Shown: in pieces, positions 21,090 to 28,502 of the stretch
Numbering within the stretch: position 1 is the stretch's first letter
How the letters are laid out: the number at the start of each line of letters is the position of its first letter
Origin: Bog-473 sp035552395
GTDB lineage: Bacteria; Actinomycetota; Acidimicrobiia; Acidimicrobiales; RAAP-2
Assembly: GCA_035552395.1 (NCBI GenBank)
Contig: DASZLL010000037.1
Location: forward strand, 1 to 44,620
DNA: 44,620 nt
Reading direction: 5' to 3'
Position numbers and translations under genes: made by a program
The notes under the pieces: model-generated
The model's database searches: none
Told to the model about the DNA's origin: nothing
The model's input: the letters and a program-made list of their open reading frames with translations, nothing else

Positions 21090-23312
21090 TCAGGCGGGCG
21101 TCGGCACTGGCGTCGGCCTCGGCGCCGGCGTCGGCGGTGTCTTCGTCGGCGTCACCTCGATCCCGAGGCGCGGCATCGACCGGTCCATCCATCGGGGCAG
21201 CCACCAGTTGACCGGGCCGAGCAATTCCATGATCGACGGAACGAGCACCATGCGGACGAGCGTGGCGTCGATCAGAACGGCCGTCGCCAGCCCCAGGCCG
21301 AACACCTTGAGGATGTGCAGCGGATCCTTGATGATGAACGACCCGAAGACACAGAACATGATTGCCGCCGCCGCGGTGATGATGCGACCCGTGACGGCCA
21401 ACCCGTCCGCCACGGCCGTCGAGTTCTCGCCGGTGCGGAGCCACTCCTCACGGATGCGCGAGAGCAGGAAGACCTCGTAGTCCATCGACAGGCCGAAGAG
21501 GACGACGAACATCGTGACGGGGATCCACGGGTCGATCGGGCCCTTCTCACCGATACCGATGACGCTGCCAGCCCAGCCCCACTGGAAGACGGCCACCATG
21601 ACCCCGTAGGCCGCGCCGACGCTGAGCAGGTTCATGATCACCGCCTTGAGTGGCAAGACCAGCGAGCGGAACACGACCATCAGCAACAGGAAGGACAGGA
21701 TGAGCACCGCGCCGATCACGACGAACAGGCGATGGCCCAGGAAACCGGCGGCATCGATCGAGGCGGCCGTCTCCCCTCCCACCTGTGCGTTGACGTCGGT
21801 CCCATGGACGACCGGCGGAATCACGTCGGCGCGCAGCCGGTTGACCAGATCGACCGTCTGAGTCGCCTGGGGCGACGTCGTGGGGATGACGGCGATGACG
21901 GCCCCGGTGTCGTTCCCGTTGAGCTGAGCCGGCGCGGCGAACGCGACGCCCGGCACCCCGGCGGAGAGCGCCCGATCCAGGTGCTGCAGCGTCGCCACGT
22001 CCGAGGGTCCGCCCATCGCGACGGCGACGACGAGCGGCCCGTTGAACCCCGGGCCGAACCCCTGCGCCAGCAGGTCGTAGGCCTGCCGGGTGGTGAGAGC
22101 CGAAGGATCATTCCCCGCGTCGGTGAACTCGAGCCGCATGCTGAACAGCGGGATGGCCAGCGCGACCAGGATCAGCACCGCGGCCGTCCCGGTGAACCAG
22201 GCCCGGCGCTGGATGAAGCGGCTCCAGCGGTGCCAGAACCCGTTCTCGGGTGGCGGGCCCCCGCTGCGCAGCAGGCCGGGCACGTGCAGCTTGTCGATCG
22301 CGTTCCCGGCGAACCCGAGCATGGCCGGCAGGAGGGTCAGCGCAGCAATGAGCACCATGAACACCGCGGCGATGCAGGCGGTGGCGAGACCGATCATGTA
22401 GGCCTGGCCGATCAGGTAGAGCCCGAAGAGCGAGATCACCACGGTGGTGCCGGCAAAGAGCACCGAGCGCCCCGCGGTCATGTGCGCGGTCATCACCGCG
22501 TCGCGCGGTGACCGGCCCTCGAAGATGCCTTGTCGGTACCGGGTCACGATGAAGAGCGCGTAATCGATGCCGACGCCTATACCGATCATCGCCGCCATCT
22601 CGGGCGAGAAGTTCGGCACCACAAGCAAATGGGTGATCAGCTCCAGCAACGCGATGCCGATGCCCAACCCGGCGAGGGCGGTAATCAGGGGCAGCCCCAT
22701 GGCGACGATCGAACCGAAGGCGAGCAGCATGATGATGAGCGCCGCCGAGATGCCGATGCCCTCGCTCGACCCGGGTGCGGCCGTCGCGGCCGCCGAGATC
22801 GGGCTCCCCCCGAGCTCGACTTGGACCCCGCTCGTCGCAGCCCCCTGCGCCGCCGAGATGACCCTTTTCACCGCCCCCGTCGGGATGTCCGCCGTGTCGG
22901 TCGTGAACTGGACCTCGGCGTAGGCGACGTTGCCCTTCGGCGCGATCTGGTGCGCCCCCTCGGGCGAGAAGGGGCTCGTCACGCCCCGGACGTAAGGAAG
23001 CGAGTGCACGCTCGCTACGACCTTGTTGATCGCCGCCTGGTTGCTCGGAATGGGTGTGGCGGTGCGGAACACGATGTCGGCCATGTCGCCCGACTTGGAG
23101 GGGAAACGCTGCTGCAGGATGTTCTGCGCCTGCTGCGACGGGGTGTTGCCCGAGGTGAACTTGTTCTTGAAGCTTGTGCCCACGACCTGGGAGAGCACCG
23201 TGATGCCGACGATGGCGACGATCCAGAGCAGGAGAACGAGCCGGCGGCGGTCGTAGCACCGCCCGGCCAGGCGGCCGAGCGCCGTCGTCTCGGTCTGGGG
23301 CGTGCTCTCCAT
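21090..23312 (-). CDS. MMPL-family RND transporter
   Basis: A 740-residue proton-driven exporter with two halves, each with a first helix, a large extracytoplasmic loop and a five-helix bundle. Half one has LLLWIVAIVGITVLSQVV (about 29-46) and the functional GIGVGIDYALFIVTRYR; half two has LFGLSMDYEVFLLSRIREEW with the conserved Asp-Tyr pair. MMPL proteins export lipids or drugs. The last 20 residues are a Thr/Pro-rich cytoplasmic tail (TKTPPTPAPRPTPVPTP), unusual for the family. ATG 23312 has GAGGTG upstream. It is divergent from a TetR regulator, and two related palindromes between them make repression by it very likely. Confidence 0.94.
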   Translation of the reverse strand: MESTPQTETTALGRLAGRCYDRRRLVLLLWIVAIVGITVLSQVVGTSFKNKFTSGNTPSQQAQNILQQRFPSKSGDMADIVFRTATPIPSNQAAINKVVASVHSLPYVRGVTSPFSPEGAHQIAPKGNVAYAEVQFTTDTADIPTGAVKRVISAAQGAATSGVQVELGGSPISAAATAAPGSSEGIGISAALIIMLLAFGSIVAMGLPLITALAGLGIGIALLELITHLLVVPNFSPEMAAMIGIGVGIDYALFIVTRYRQGIFEGRSPRDAVMTAHMTAGRSVLFAGTTVVISLFGLYLIGQAYMIGLATACIAAVFMVLIAALTLLPAMLGFAGNAIDKLHVPGLLRSGGPPPENGFWHRWSRFIQRRAWFTGTAAVLILVALAIPLFSMRLEFTDAGNDPSALTTRQAYDLLAQGFGPGFNGPLVVAVAMGGPSDVATLQHLDRALSAGVPGVAFAAPAQLNGNDTGAVIAVIPTTSPQATQTVDLVNRLRADVIPPVVHGTDVNAQVGGETAASIDAAGFLGHRLFVVIGAVLILSFLLLMVVFRSLVLPLKAVIMNLLSVGAAYGVMVAVFQWGWAGSVIGIGEKGPIDPWIPVTMFVVLFGLSMDYEVFLLSRIREEWLRTGENSTAVADGLAVTGRIITAAAAIMFCVFGSFIIKDPLHILKVFGLGLATAVLIDATLVRMVLVPSIMELLGPVNWWLPRWMDRSMPRLGIEVTPTKTPPTPAPRPTPVPTPA

Positions 23313-23338
23313 ACCGCTCACCTCGTTTCCACCATATG

Positions 23339-23384
23339 ATTCATCACTGATGAGTTCTAACATACAATTCTCCGCTGGTGAATA
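23339..23384. promoter_or_regulatory. Pair of TetR operator-like palindromes
   Basis: ATTCATCACTGATGAGTT (23339-23356) and ATTCTCCGCTGGTGAATA (23367-23384) match at 13 of 18 positions. Each is an imperfect palindrome: TCATCA-C-TGATGA in the first, ATTC-CC/GG-GAAT in the second. Their centres are 28 bases apart in the 105-base gap between the MMPL and TetR genes, where they would cover both promoters. Confidence 0.78.
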
Positions 23385-23417
23385 CCTGCTGACCCGGCAA
23401 TTTGTGGCGGGCCAGGG

Positions 23418-24011
23418 GTGAGCGCGGTCGGACGGCGGCCCGGAAACGCGGACACCCGGGGGGAGATCATCGAAGCGGCCAAGCGCGTCTTCGCGGCCAA
23501 GGGCTACGACGGGACCAGCCTGCGCGCCGTGGCCCGCGACGCCGGCGTGGACCCGGCCCTCGTCCACCACTATTTCAACGGCAAGGCCAGCCTCTTTGTC
23601 GCGGCCATGGCCATCCCGTTCGACCCGCGCGAAGTGAAAGAGCACGCCGCTGGCCCCGAGTACTCGGGCGCCCGCACCATCGAGGGGTTCCTCAGCATGT
23701 GGGACAGGGCGGAGGGTACGGGCTCTTCATTCGCGTCCTGCGTGGCGGCGATGGCGACGTCGACACAAGTTGCCGATTCGATACGCGAGTTCGTCAACGA
23801 GCGTGTGTGGAGCCAGCGTGTTCCGAAGGAGGGGGAGGGCGAGGCCGTCACCCGACAGCGGACCGCCATGGTTTCGTCCCAGCTCATGGGACTGGCCTTC
23901 ACCCGCTACATCCTGCGGGTGCCACCGATGTCCACCGCGACACCGCGCCAGATCGGCCATTGGGTCGGGCCGACGCTCGACCGCTACGTGAAGGAGCCGC
24001 TCAGTTCTTAG
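23418..24011 (+). CDS. TetR-family transcriptional regulator
   Basis: A 197-residue repressor. The N-terminal HTH is TRGEIIEAAKRVFAAKGYDGTSLRAVARDAGVDPALVHHYFNGKASLF (about 13-60), the standard TetR fold with VHHYF recognition helix. The C-terminal ligand domain resembles the group that controls lipid and MMPL genes, with RYILRVPPMSTATPRQIGHWVGPTLDRYV. The start is GTG 23418 with a weak AGGGG upstream. Its TAG stop overlaps the convergent gatB stop. It very probably controls the divergent MMPL gene and itself through the two palindromes in the gap. Confidence 0.93.
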   Translation: MSAVGRRPGNADTRGEIIEAAKRVFAAKGYDGTSLRAVARDAGVDPALVHHYFNGKASLFVAAMAIPFDPREVKEHAAGPEYSGARTIEGFLSMWDRAEGTGSSFASCVAAMATSTQVADSIREFVNERVWSQRVPKEGEGEAVTRQRTAMVSSQLMGLAFTRYILRVPPMSTATPRQIGHWVGPTLDRYVKEPLSS

Positions 24012-25450
24012 CCTCGGCGGCGGCGCAGCTCGGCCGCCACGTCCTTGCCGTTGGCCTTGCCTGACGTTGCCTGCATCACCTTTCCGGTGAAGAAACCCAT
24101 CAGCTTCTTCTGCTCGCCCTCGTCACCTTCGACGAAGCGGGTCCACTCCTCGGCGTTGGCCGCGATCACCCCGTCGACCGCCGTCGCCAGGGTGTCCGAC
24201 GCGAGGGCCTCGAACCCCATCTCCTTGGCCAACGCAGCCGGGTCGCCACCACCCCGCTCGAGGATCGCCGACAGCACGGTCTTCGATTGTGTGGCCGACA
24301 GCTGCCCGCCCGCTTCGAGCGCCAGCAATGAAGCGAACGAGCCGGCGTCCAACCGCAGACCGGCATCGGCCTGTGCGGCGACCTCATTGGCGGCTCGAGC
24401 CAGCGCGAGCGCGGTGGGCACGCCCGCCTCGGACGCCGCGGCAACCAGACCGTCCAGGCCGAGGTCGACCACGGCGTTGACCTGGTCGACCTCCGCCGCG
24501 CTCGGAGCACCACCCAGTGCGGCGGCCAGGGCGGCCCGCCGGCCGGCCGGCATCGGCCCGAGGGCGGCGCGCACCCTCGCCTGCCAGGCCTCGTCGGGTG
24601 CGAGACGCACCAGGTCGGGCTCGGGGAAGTAGCGATAGTCGTTGGCCTCTTCCTTGGATCGCATCGTCTCGGTGCGGCCGGCCGCCTCGTTCCAGTGGCG
24701 AGTCTCCTGGTCGACCACCCCGCCGCTCTCGAGGAGGGCGATCTGGCGGCCTACCTCGTAGTCGATCGCTCGCTGGAGCGAGCGCAGCGAGTTGAGGTTC
24801 TTGATCTCACAACGGGTGCCGAATTCGGTGGTCCCGACCGGACGGACCGACACGTTGGCGTCGACCCGCATCGATCCCTCTTCCATGCGGCCATCGGATG
24901 CGCCCGTTGCGATGAGCATGCCGCGCAGCTCGGACACATAGGCACGAGCCTGTGCAGAGGACCGCATGTCGGGCTCGCTGACGATCTCGACCAACGGGAC
25001 GCTCGAACGGTTGTAGTCGACGAGCGCGTGCAGCGCGGCGTTGATCCGGCCGCTCGCTCCGATGTGGGTGAGCTTGCCGGTGTCCTCCTCCATATGAGCC
25101 CTGGTCACGCCGACCCGGAACCCGTCCGGCAACTCCAGCCAGCCGTCGGCGTTCAACGGCAGGTCGTACTGGCTGATCTGATAATCCTTCGCCTGGTCGG
25201 GATAGAAGTAGTTCTTGCGAGCAAACTCCGAGGGCCGGATCTCGCAGTGGAGCGCGGCGCCGATACGCATCGCCAGCTCCACCGCCTGCTCATTGAGGAC
25301 GGGCAGCGCGCCCGGGAGACCGAGACACACCGGGCAGATGTTGACGTTGGGCTCGTCGCCGAACGCATTGCGGCAGCCGCAGAAGAGCTTCGTCACCGTC
25401 GCCAGCTCCGTGTGCACCTCGAGCCCGATCACGGTCTCCCAGTCGGTCAT
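24008..25450 (-). CDS. gatB: Asp-tRNA(Asn)/Glu-tRNA(Gln) amidotransferase subunit B
   Basis: The kinase/tRNA-binding subunit of GatCAB, which activates the misacylated tRNA side chain with ATP before amidation. It is 480 residues. TVIGLEVHTELAT opens the cradle domain, the zinc ligands are Cys24, Cys26, Cys39 and Cys42 (LFCGC, CPVC), and EDTGKLTH, DYNRSSVPLVEIVSEPD and MRVDANVSV follow. The C-terminal YqeY-like tail ends GFFTGKVMQATSGKANGK, which contacts the tRNA elbow. ATG 25450 overlaps the gatA stop (ATGA). The presence of the operon suggests that this organism makes Asn-tRNA, Gln-tRNA or both indirectly. Confidence 0.97.
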   Translation of the reverse strand: MTDWETVIGLEVHTELATVTKLFCGCRNAFGDEPNVNICPVCLGLPGALPVLNEQAVELAMRIGAALHCEIRPSEFARKNYFYPDQAKDYQISQYDLPLNADGWLELPDGFRVGVTRAHMEEDTGKLTHIGASGRINAALHALVDYNRSSVPLVEIVSEPDMRSSAQARAYVSELRGMLIATGASDGRMEEGSMRVDANVSVRPVGTTEFGTRCEIKNLNSLRSLQRAIDYEVGRQIALLESGGVVDQETRHWNEAAGRTETMRSKEEANDYRYFPEPDLVRLAPDEAWQARVRAALGPMPAGRRAALAAALGGAPSAAEVDQVNAVVDLGLDGLVAAASEAGVPTALALARAANEVAAQADAGLRLDAGSFASLLALEAGGQLSATQSKTVLSAILERGGGDPAALAKEMGFEALASDTLATAVDGVIAANAEEWTRFVEGDEGEQKKLMGFFTGKVMQATSGKANGKDVAAELRRRRG

Positions 25451-26865
25451 GGTGCGTGCGCCTCCACGACGCGGGCAACCCGGAACAACATGGCCTCCCC
25501 CAGCGCGGGAGCCAGCACCTGGACGCCCACGGGAAGGCCGTCCGCACCGGTGCCGAAGGGCACGGAGATCGCCGGGTGCCCCGAGAGGTTCGACGGGATG
25601 GTGCAGACGTCGTTCATGTACATGGCCATGGGGTCGTCGACCTTCGCGCCAAGGTCGAAGGCCGTCGTGGGTGCCGTGGCGCCGAGGAGCACGTCGTAGG
25701 ACTCGTAGGCGCGATCGAAGGCCGCCATGACAAGGGTGCGGACCCGCTGGGCCTGGGCGTAATAGGCGTCGTAGTAGCCGGCGGAGAGCGCGTACGTCCC
25801 GAGCATGATGCGCCGCTTCACCTCGGCGCCGAAGCCGGCGGTCCGGGTGGCTGTGTTCATCGCCTCGACGTCGTCGCCTTGGACCCGGAGCCCGTAGCGC
25901 ACCCCGTCGTAGCGGGCCAGGTTCGACGAAGCTTCGGCCGGCGCAATGAGGTAGTAGGCGGAGAGGCCGTAGGAGAACTCGGGCACCGAGACCTCCTCCA
26001 CCTTGGCCCCAGCCTTCGCCAGTGCGTCGGCTGCCTCGTGCACCCGCGCCACCACGTCCGCCGCGCACCCCTCCACCAGATCGCGGCACAAGCCGACGCG
26101 TAGCCCCTCGACGCCCTCGTCGATGCTCGGCAGCGTGGGCTCGGGCGTCGACGGCAAAGAGGTGCTGTCGAGCGGATCGTGGCCGGCAATCACGTCGAAC
26201 AGCAGCGCGGCGTCCTTGACCGTCGTGGCGAAAGGCCCGATCTGGTCGAGCGAGCTGGCAAACGCCACCAGGCCGTAGCGCGACACCCGGCCGTACGTGG
26301 GCTTCATGCCGACGACGCCACACAGGGCGGCTGGCTGGCGGATGGAGCCGCCCGTGTCCGAGCCAAGGGCCAGCGGGGCGAAGCCCGCCGCCACCGCGGC
26401 CGCCGAGCCACCGCTGCTGCCGCCGGGGACCTTCCCCGTAGAGCGCGGGTTGCGCGTCGGCCCGAACGCGGAGTTCTCGGTCGACGAGCCCATGGCGAAC
26501 TCGTCCATGTTCGTCTTGCCCAACGCGACGGCGCCGGCCCGACGCAGCCGCTCGACGACAGTGGCGTCGTAGGGCGGCCGCCACCCCTCGAGGATCCGCG
26601 AACCGCACGTCGTCTCGTGGCCGCGGGTGCACAAGTTGTCCTTCAGGGCGACCGGCACGCCGGCCAGTGGGCCCGGGTCGCGTCCTTCCGCCACGGCAGC
26701 GTCGACCGCGTCAGCCTGGGCTCGTGCGTCCTCGTCGAGGACGTAGAGGAACGCATTGAACCGTTCGTTCTCGGCGGCGACGGTCGCCAGCGCCTCCTCG
26801 GCGACGTCCCGAGCGGTACGCGCCCCGGAGCGCACGTCGGCCGCCGTAGCCAACGCCGTGGTCAC
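25447..26865 (-). CDS. gatA: Asp-tRNA(Asn)/Glu-tRNA(Gln) amidotransferase subunit A
   Basis: The glutaminase subunit of GatCAB (472 residues), an amidase-signature enzyme that releases ammonia from glutamine. The Ser-cis-Ser-Lys triad is visible as Lys75 (VALKDN), Ser150 (PGGSSGGSAAAV) and Ser174 (TGGSIRQPA), with the 75- and 24-residue spacings of known GatA proteins. The GTG start (26865) overlaps the gatC stop (GTGA) and its own stop overlaps gatB, so the three subunits are coupled in stoichiometric order C-A-B. Confidence 0.97.
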   Translation of the reverse strand: MTTALATAADVRSGARTARDVAEEALATVAAENERFNAFLYVLDEDARAQADAVDAAVAEGRDPGPLAGVPVALKDNLCTRGHETTCGSRILEGWRPPYDATVVERLRRAGAVALGKTNMDEFAMGSSTENSAFGPTRNPRSTGKVPGGSSGGSAAAVAAGFAPLALGSDTGGSIRQPAALCGVVGMKPTYGRVSRYGLVAFASSLDQIGPFATTVKDAALLFDVIAGHDPLDSTSLPSTPEPTLPSIDEGVEGLRVGLCRDLVEGCAADVVARVHEAADALAKAGAKVEEVSVPEFSYGLSAYYLIAPAEASSNLARYDGVRYGLRVQGDDVEAMNTATRTAGFGAEVKRRIMLGTYALSAGYYDAYYAQAQRVRTLVMAAFDRAYESYDVLLGATAPTTAFDLGAKVDDPMAMYMNDVCTIPSNLSGHPAISVPFGTGADGLPVGVQVLAPALGEAMLFRVARVVEAHAP

Positions 26866-27197
26866 GGTGCCTCCGCGCCGATGCGTGGCACCCGGAAGCG
26901 GTGGTCCTCCACGTCGGGCGCGACCGCCAACACCTCCTCGCGGTCGAGGCTCGGCCGGGGCTCGTCCGGGCGCAGCACATTGTCGAGCGGGATCGGGTGC
27001 GACGACGGCGCCAGATGCGTGAGGTCGAGCGACGCCACGTCGGCGGCGTGGTCGAGCACCGTGCGTAGCTGCGCGGTGAAGAGCTCGACCTCCTCGTCGG
27101 TCAGGTTGAGCCGCGCCAGACGGGCGACGTGAACGACGTCGTCCCGGCTGAGCGCGCTCGGGGCAGCGGTCCGCGTCTTCTCGTCCGGCCCGCTCAC
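26862..27197 (-). CDS. gatC: Asp-tRNA(Asn)/Glu-tRNA(Gln) amidotransferase subunit C
   Basis: The small clamp subunit (111 residues) that wraps GatA and GatB together. Its family pattern is LSRDDVVHVARLARLNLTDEEVELFTAQL followed by VLDHAADVASLDLTHLAPSSHP and LRPDEPRPSLDREEVLAVAPD. The first 15 residues are a non-conserved extension. GTG 27197 overlaps the stop of the hydrolase gene upstream (GTGA), so gatC is expressed by coupling to that gene. Confidence 0.94.
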   Translation of the reverse strand: MSGPDEKTRTAAPSALSRDDVVHVARLARLNLTDEEVELFTAQLRTVLDHAADVASLDLTHLAPSSHPIPLDNVLRPDEPRPSLDREEVLAVAPDVEDHRFRVPRIGAEAP

Positions 27198-27958
27198 GCG
27201 CCCGGGTCGGGGATGACGCCGCGCAGGAACTCCACGGTGCGTGCCTCGATCTCGTCCTTGTCGTAGTCGAGCGTCGCCACGTGGAAGCTCCGCTCCAGGA
27301 CCACCTGCTCGACCGGTCCCTTGGCCCGCTCGACGAGCAGGTCGCTCGACTTGGGGTCGACGACGTGGTCCTGCTTGCTCGTGAAGAGCAGCACCGGGCA
27401 GGCGACCTGGCCAAGCAGGGCCTCCACCTCGGCGACGCCTTCGAAGAGCGACAGCGCTGCTTGCAGGGGCAGCTCGGGGTAGGCCAGCTCGACCGAGCCC
27501 TCCAGGGCGATGTCCGAGCCGATGCCGGGCGCGACCTCGTCGCCGCCCTCGACCATCGCCTCAATGAAGTCGGTCGTCGCCGCGTCGGGCGGGGTCACCA
27601 GCGGGTTCACCAGCGAGAGCGCCGCCACTTCCGGATGGTGCTCGGCCAGCCAGACGGCGAGGCTCCCGCCCATCGACAGCCCGACGATGGCCACGGCGTC
27701 ACAGCGCGCCGACAGCGCGGTGAACGCGTCGACTGCCGCCTCACACCAGTCCTTCCAGCGCGTCGGCACCATGTCGGCGACGTCCGTCCCGTGTCCGGGG
27801 AGCAGCGGCATCTCCACGGTGAACCCCGCGTCGGCCAACGCGAGCGCCAGGCCGCGCATGGACTGCGGATTGCCCGTGAAGCCGTGAAGGACCAGCGCGC
27901 CGCGGGCGTCGCCGGTCGCCGAATATGGCTCTGCACCGGGGATGATGGGGTGGGTCAC
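27194..27958 (-). CDS. Alpha/beta hydrolase (carboxylesterase/monoacylglycerol-lipase-like)
   Basis: A 254-residue hydrolase. LVLHGFTGNPQSMRGLA holds the oxyanion loop, the nucleophile elbow is GLSMGG, the acid is probably Asp in TSKQDHVVDP, and the His is in RSFHVATLDYD. These match the Est30/YvaK carboxylesterase group, which cleaves short acyl esters. The GTG start at 27958 lies eight bases after TAGGCT. It is the first gene of a four-gene operon with gatCAB, overlapping gatC by four bases; no functional link to tRNA amidation is known to me, though placing it first would tie its expression to that essential complex. Confidence 0.92.
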   Translation of the reverse strand: MTHPIIPGAEPYSATGDARGALVLHGFTGNPQSMRGLALALADAGFTVEMPLLPGHGTDVADMVPTRWKDWCEAAVDAFTALSARCDAVAIVGLSMGGSLAVWLAEHHPEVAALSLVNPLVTPPDAATTDFIEAMVEGGDEVAPGIGSDIALEGSVELAYPELPLQAALSLFEGVAEVEALLGQVACPVLLFTSKQDHVVDPKSSDLLVERAKGPVEQVVLERSFHVATLDYDKDEIEARTVEFLRGVIPDPGA

Positions 27959-27966
27959 GAACCGGC

Positions 27967-27972
27967 AGCCTA
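27967..27972 (-). promoter_or_regulatory. -10 of the hydrolase-gatCAB operon
   Basis: TAGGCT on the minus strand ends eight bases before the GTG at 27958, giving an almost leaderless mRNA. It lies 14 bases from the plus-strand TAGGGT used by the divergent SCP2-like gene. Confidence 0.5.
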
Positions 27973-27985
27973 CCGGCGAGGCGAG

Positions 27986-27991
27986 TAGGGT
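27986..27991 (+). promoter_or_regulatory. -10 of the SCP2-like gene
   Basis: TAGGGT lies 59 bases before the ATG at 28051, so this transcript would have a normal leader carrying the GAAGGAG ribosome site, in contrast with its leaderless divergent neighbour. Confidence 0.4.
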
Positions 27992-28050
27992 TCCGGCGGC
28001 CAGATGGGGCGAACCGAGGTCCCAGACGAAAGACGAAGGAGCCGACTCAC

Positions 28051-28464
28051 ATGCCGTCGTACCCGTTCCTCAGCGACGAATGGCTGGACGAAGCGCGCAA
28101 GATCCGCGCGGAGTACGAGGGCAAGACCCCGCCGATCGCGCACACCGTCCGCATGAACCTCGTCGTGACGGCGGTCCCTTTCTCCGAGGCCGACATCCTC
28201 GCCCACATGGACACCTCGAGCGGCGAGATGGTGCTCGACGTCGGCCACCTCGAGACCCAGGACCTCAAGGTCACCGTCGACTACGACACCGCCAAGGCCA
28301 TCCTCATTGAGGGGAACCCCCAGGCGGGCATGCAGGCCTTCATGGCCGGCAAGGTGCGCGTCGAGGGGGACATGGCCAAGCTGATGGCCCTTCAGGCCAC
28401 CCCGGCGGCGGCCGACCCCAACGCGGCCGAGATGGCCACCCGGCTGCGGGACATCACCGAGTAG
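28051..28464 (+). CDS. SCP2 sterol-carrier-like protein
   Basis: A 137-residue lipid-binding protein. The N-terminal part FLSDEWLDEARKIRAEYEGKTP is the lead-in seen in actinobacterial SCP2 proteins, and the SCP2 fold follows: LVVTAVPF, DILAHMDTSSGEMVLDVG, KVTVDYDTAKAILIEGNPQAGMQAFMAGKVRVEGDMAKLMALQ. It probably binds fatty acyl-CoA or sterol-like lipids in the cytoplasm; it has no catalytic residues. ATG 28051 is supported by GAAGGAG upstream. The short Ala-rich tail after residue 112 is typical. It converges on the MFS gene. Confidence 0.9.
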   Translation: MPSYPFLSDEWLDEARKIRAEYEGKTPPIAHTVRMNLVVTAVPFSEADILAHMDTSSGEMVLDVGHLETQDLKVTVDYDTAKAILIEGNPQAGMQAFMAGKVRVEGDMAKLMALQATPAAADPNAAEMATRLRDITE

Positions 28465-28480
28465 CCCGTCCGGCACAACC

Positions 28481-28502
28481 CGTCTTAGCCGCGTCTTAGC
28501 CG
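28481..28502. repeat. 11-base tandem duplication over the MFS stop codon
   Basis: CGTCTTAGCCG occurs twice in direct succession (28481-28491, 28492-28502). The second copy contains the MFS stop codon (TAA on the minus strand), so the duplication adds a decoy stop downstream and does not change the protein. Confidence 0.7.

Noticed and set aside
21058..21444. N-terminal extension of the IlvD-like protein into the MMPL gene
   Set aside because: It is read out of frame through MMPL coding sequence, and ATG 21057 begins the homologous region and follows a -10 hexamer.
24012..26632. Single 874-codon frame that would fuse gatA-region sequence to GatB
   Set aside because: Only the last 480 residues, from ATG 25450, are GatB; the part before is a wrong-frame reading of gatA, which ends in a coupled ATGA overlap.
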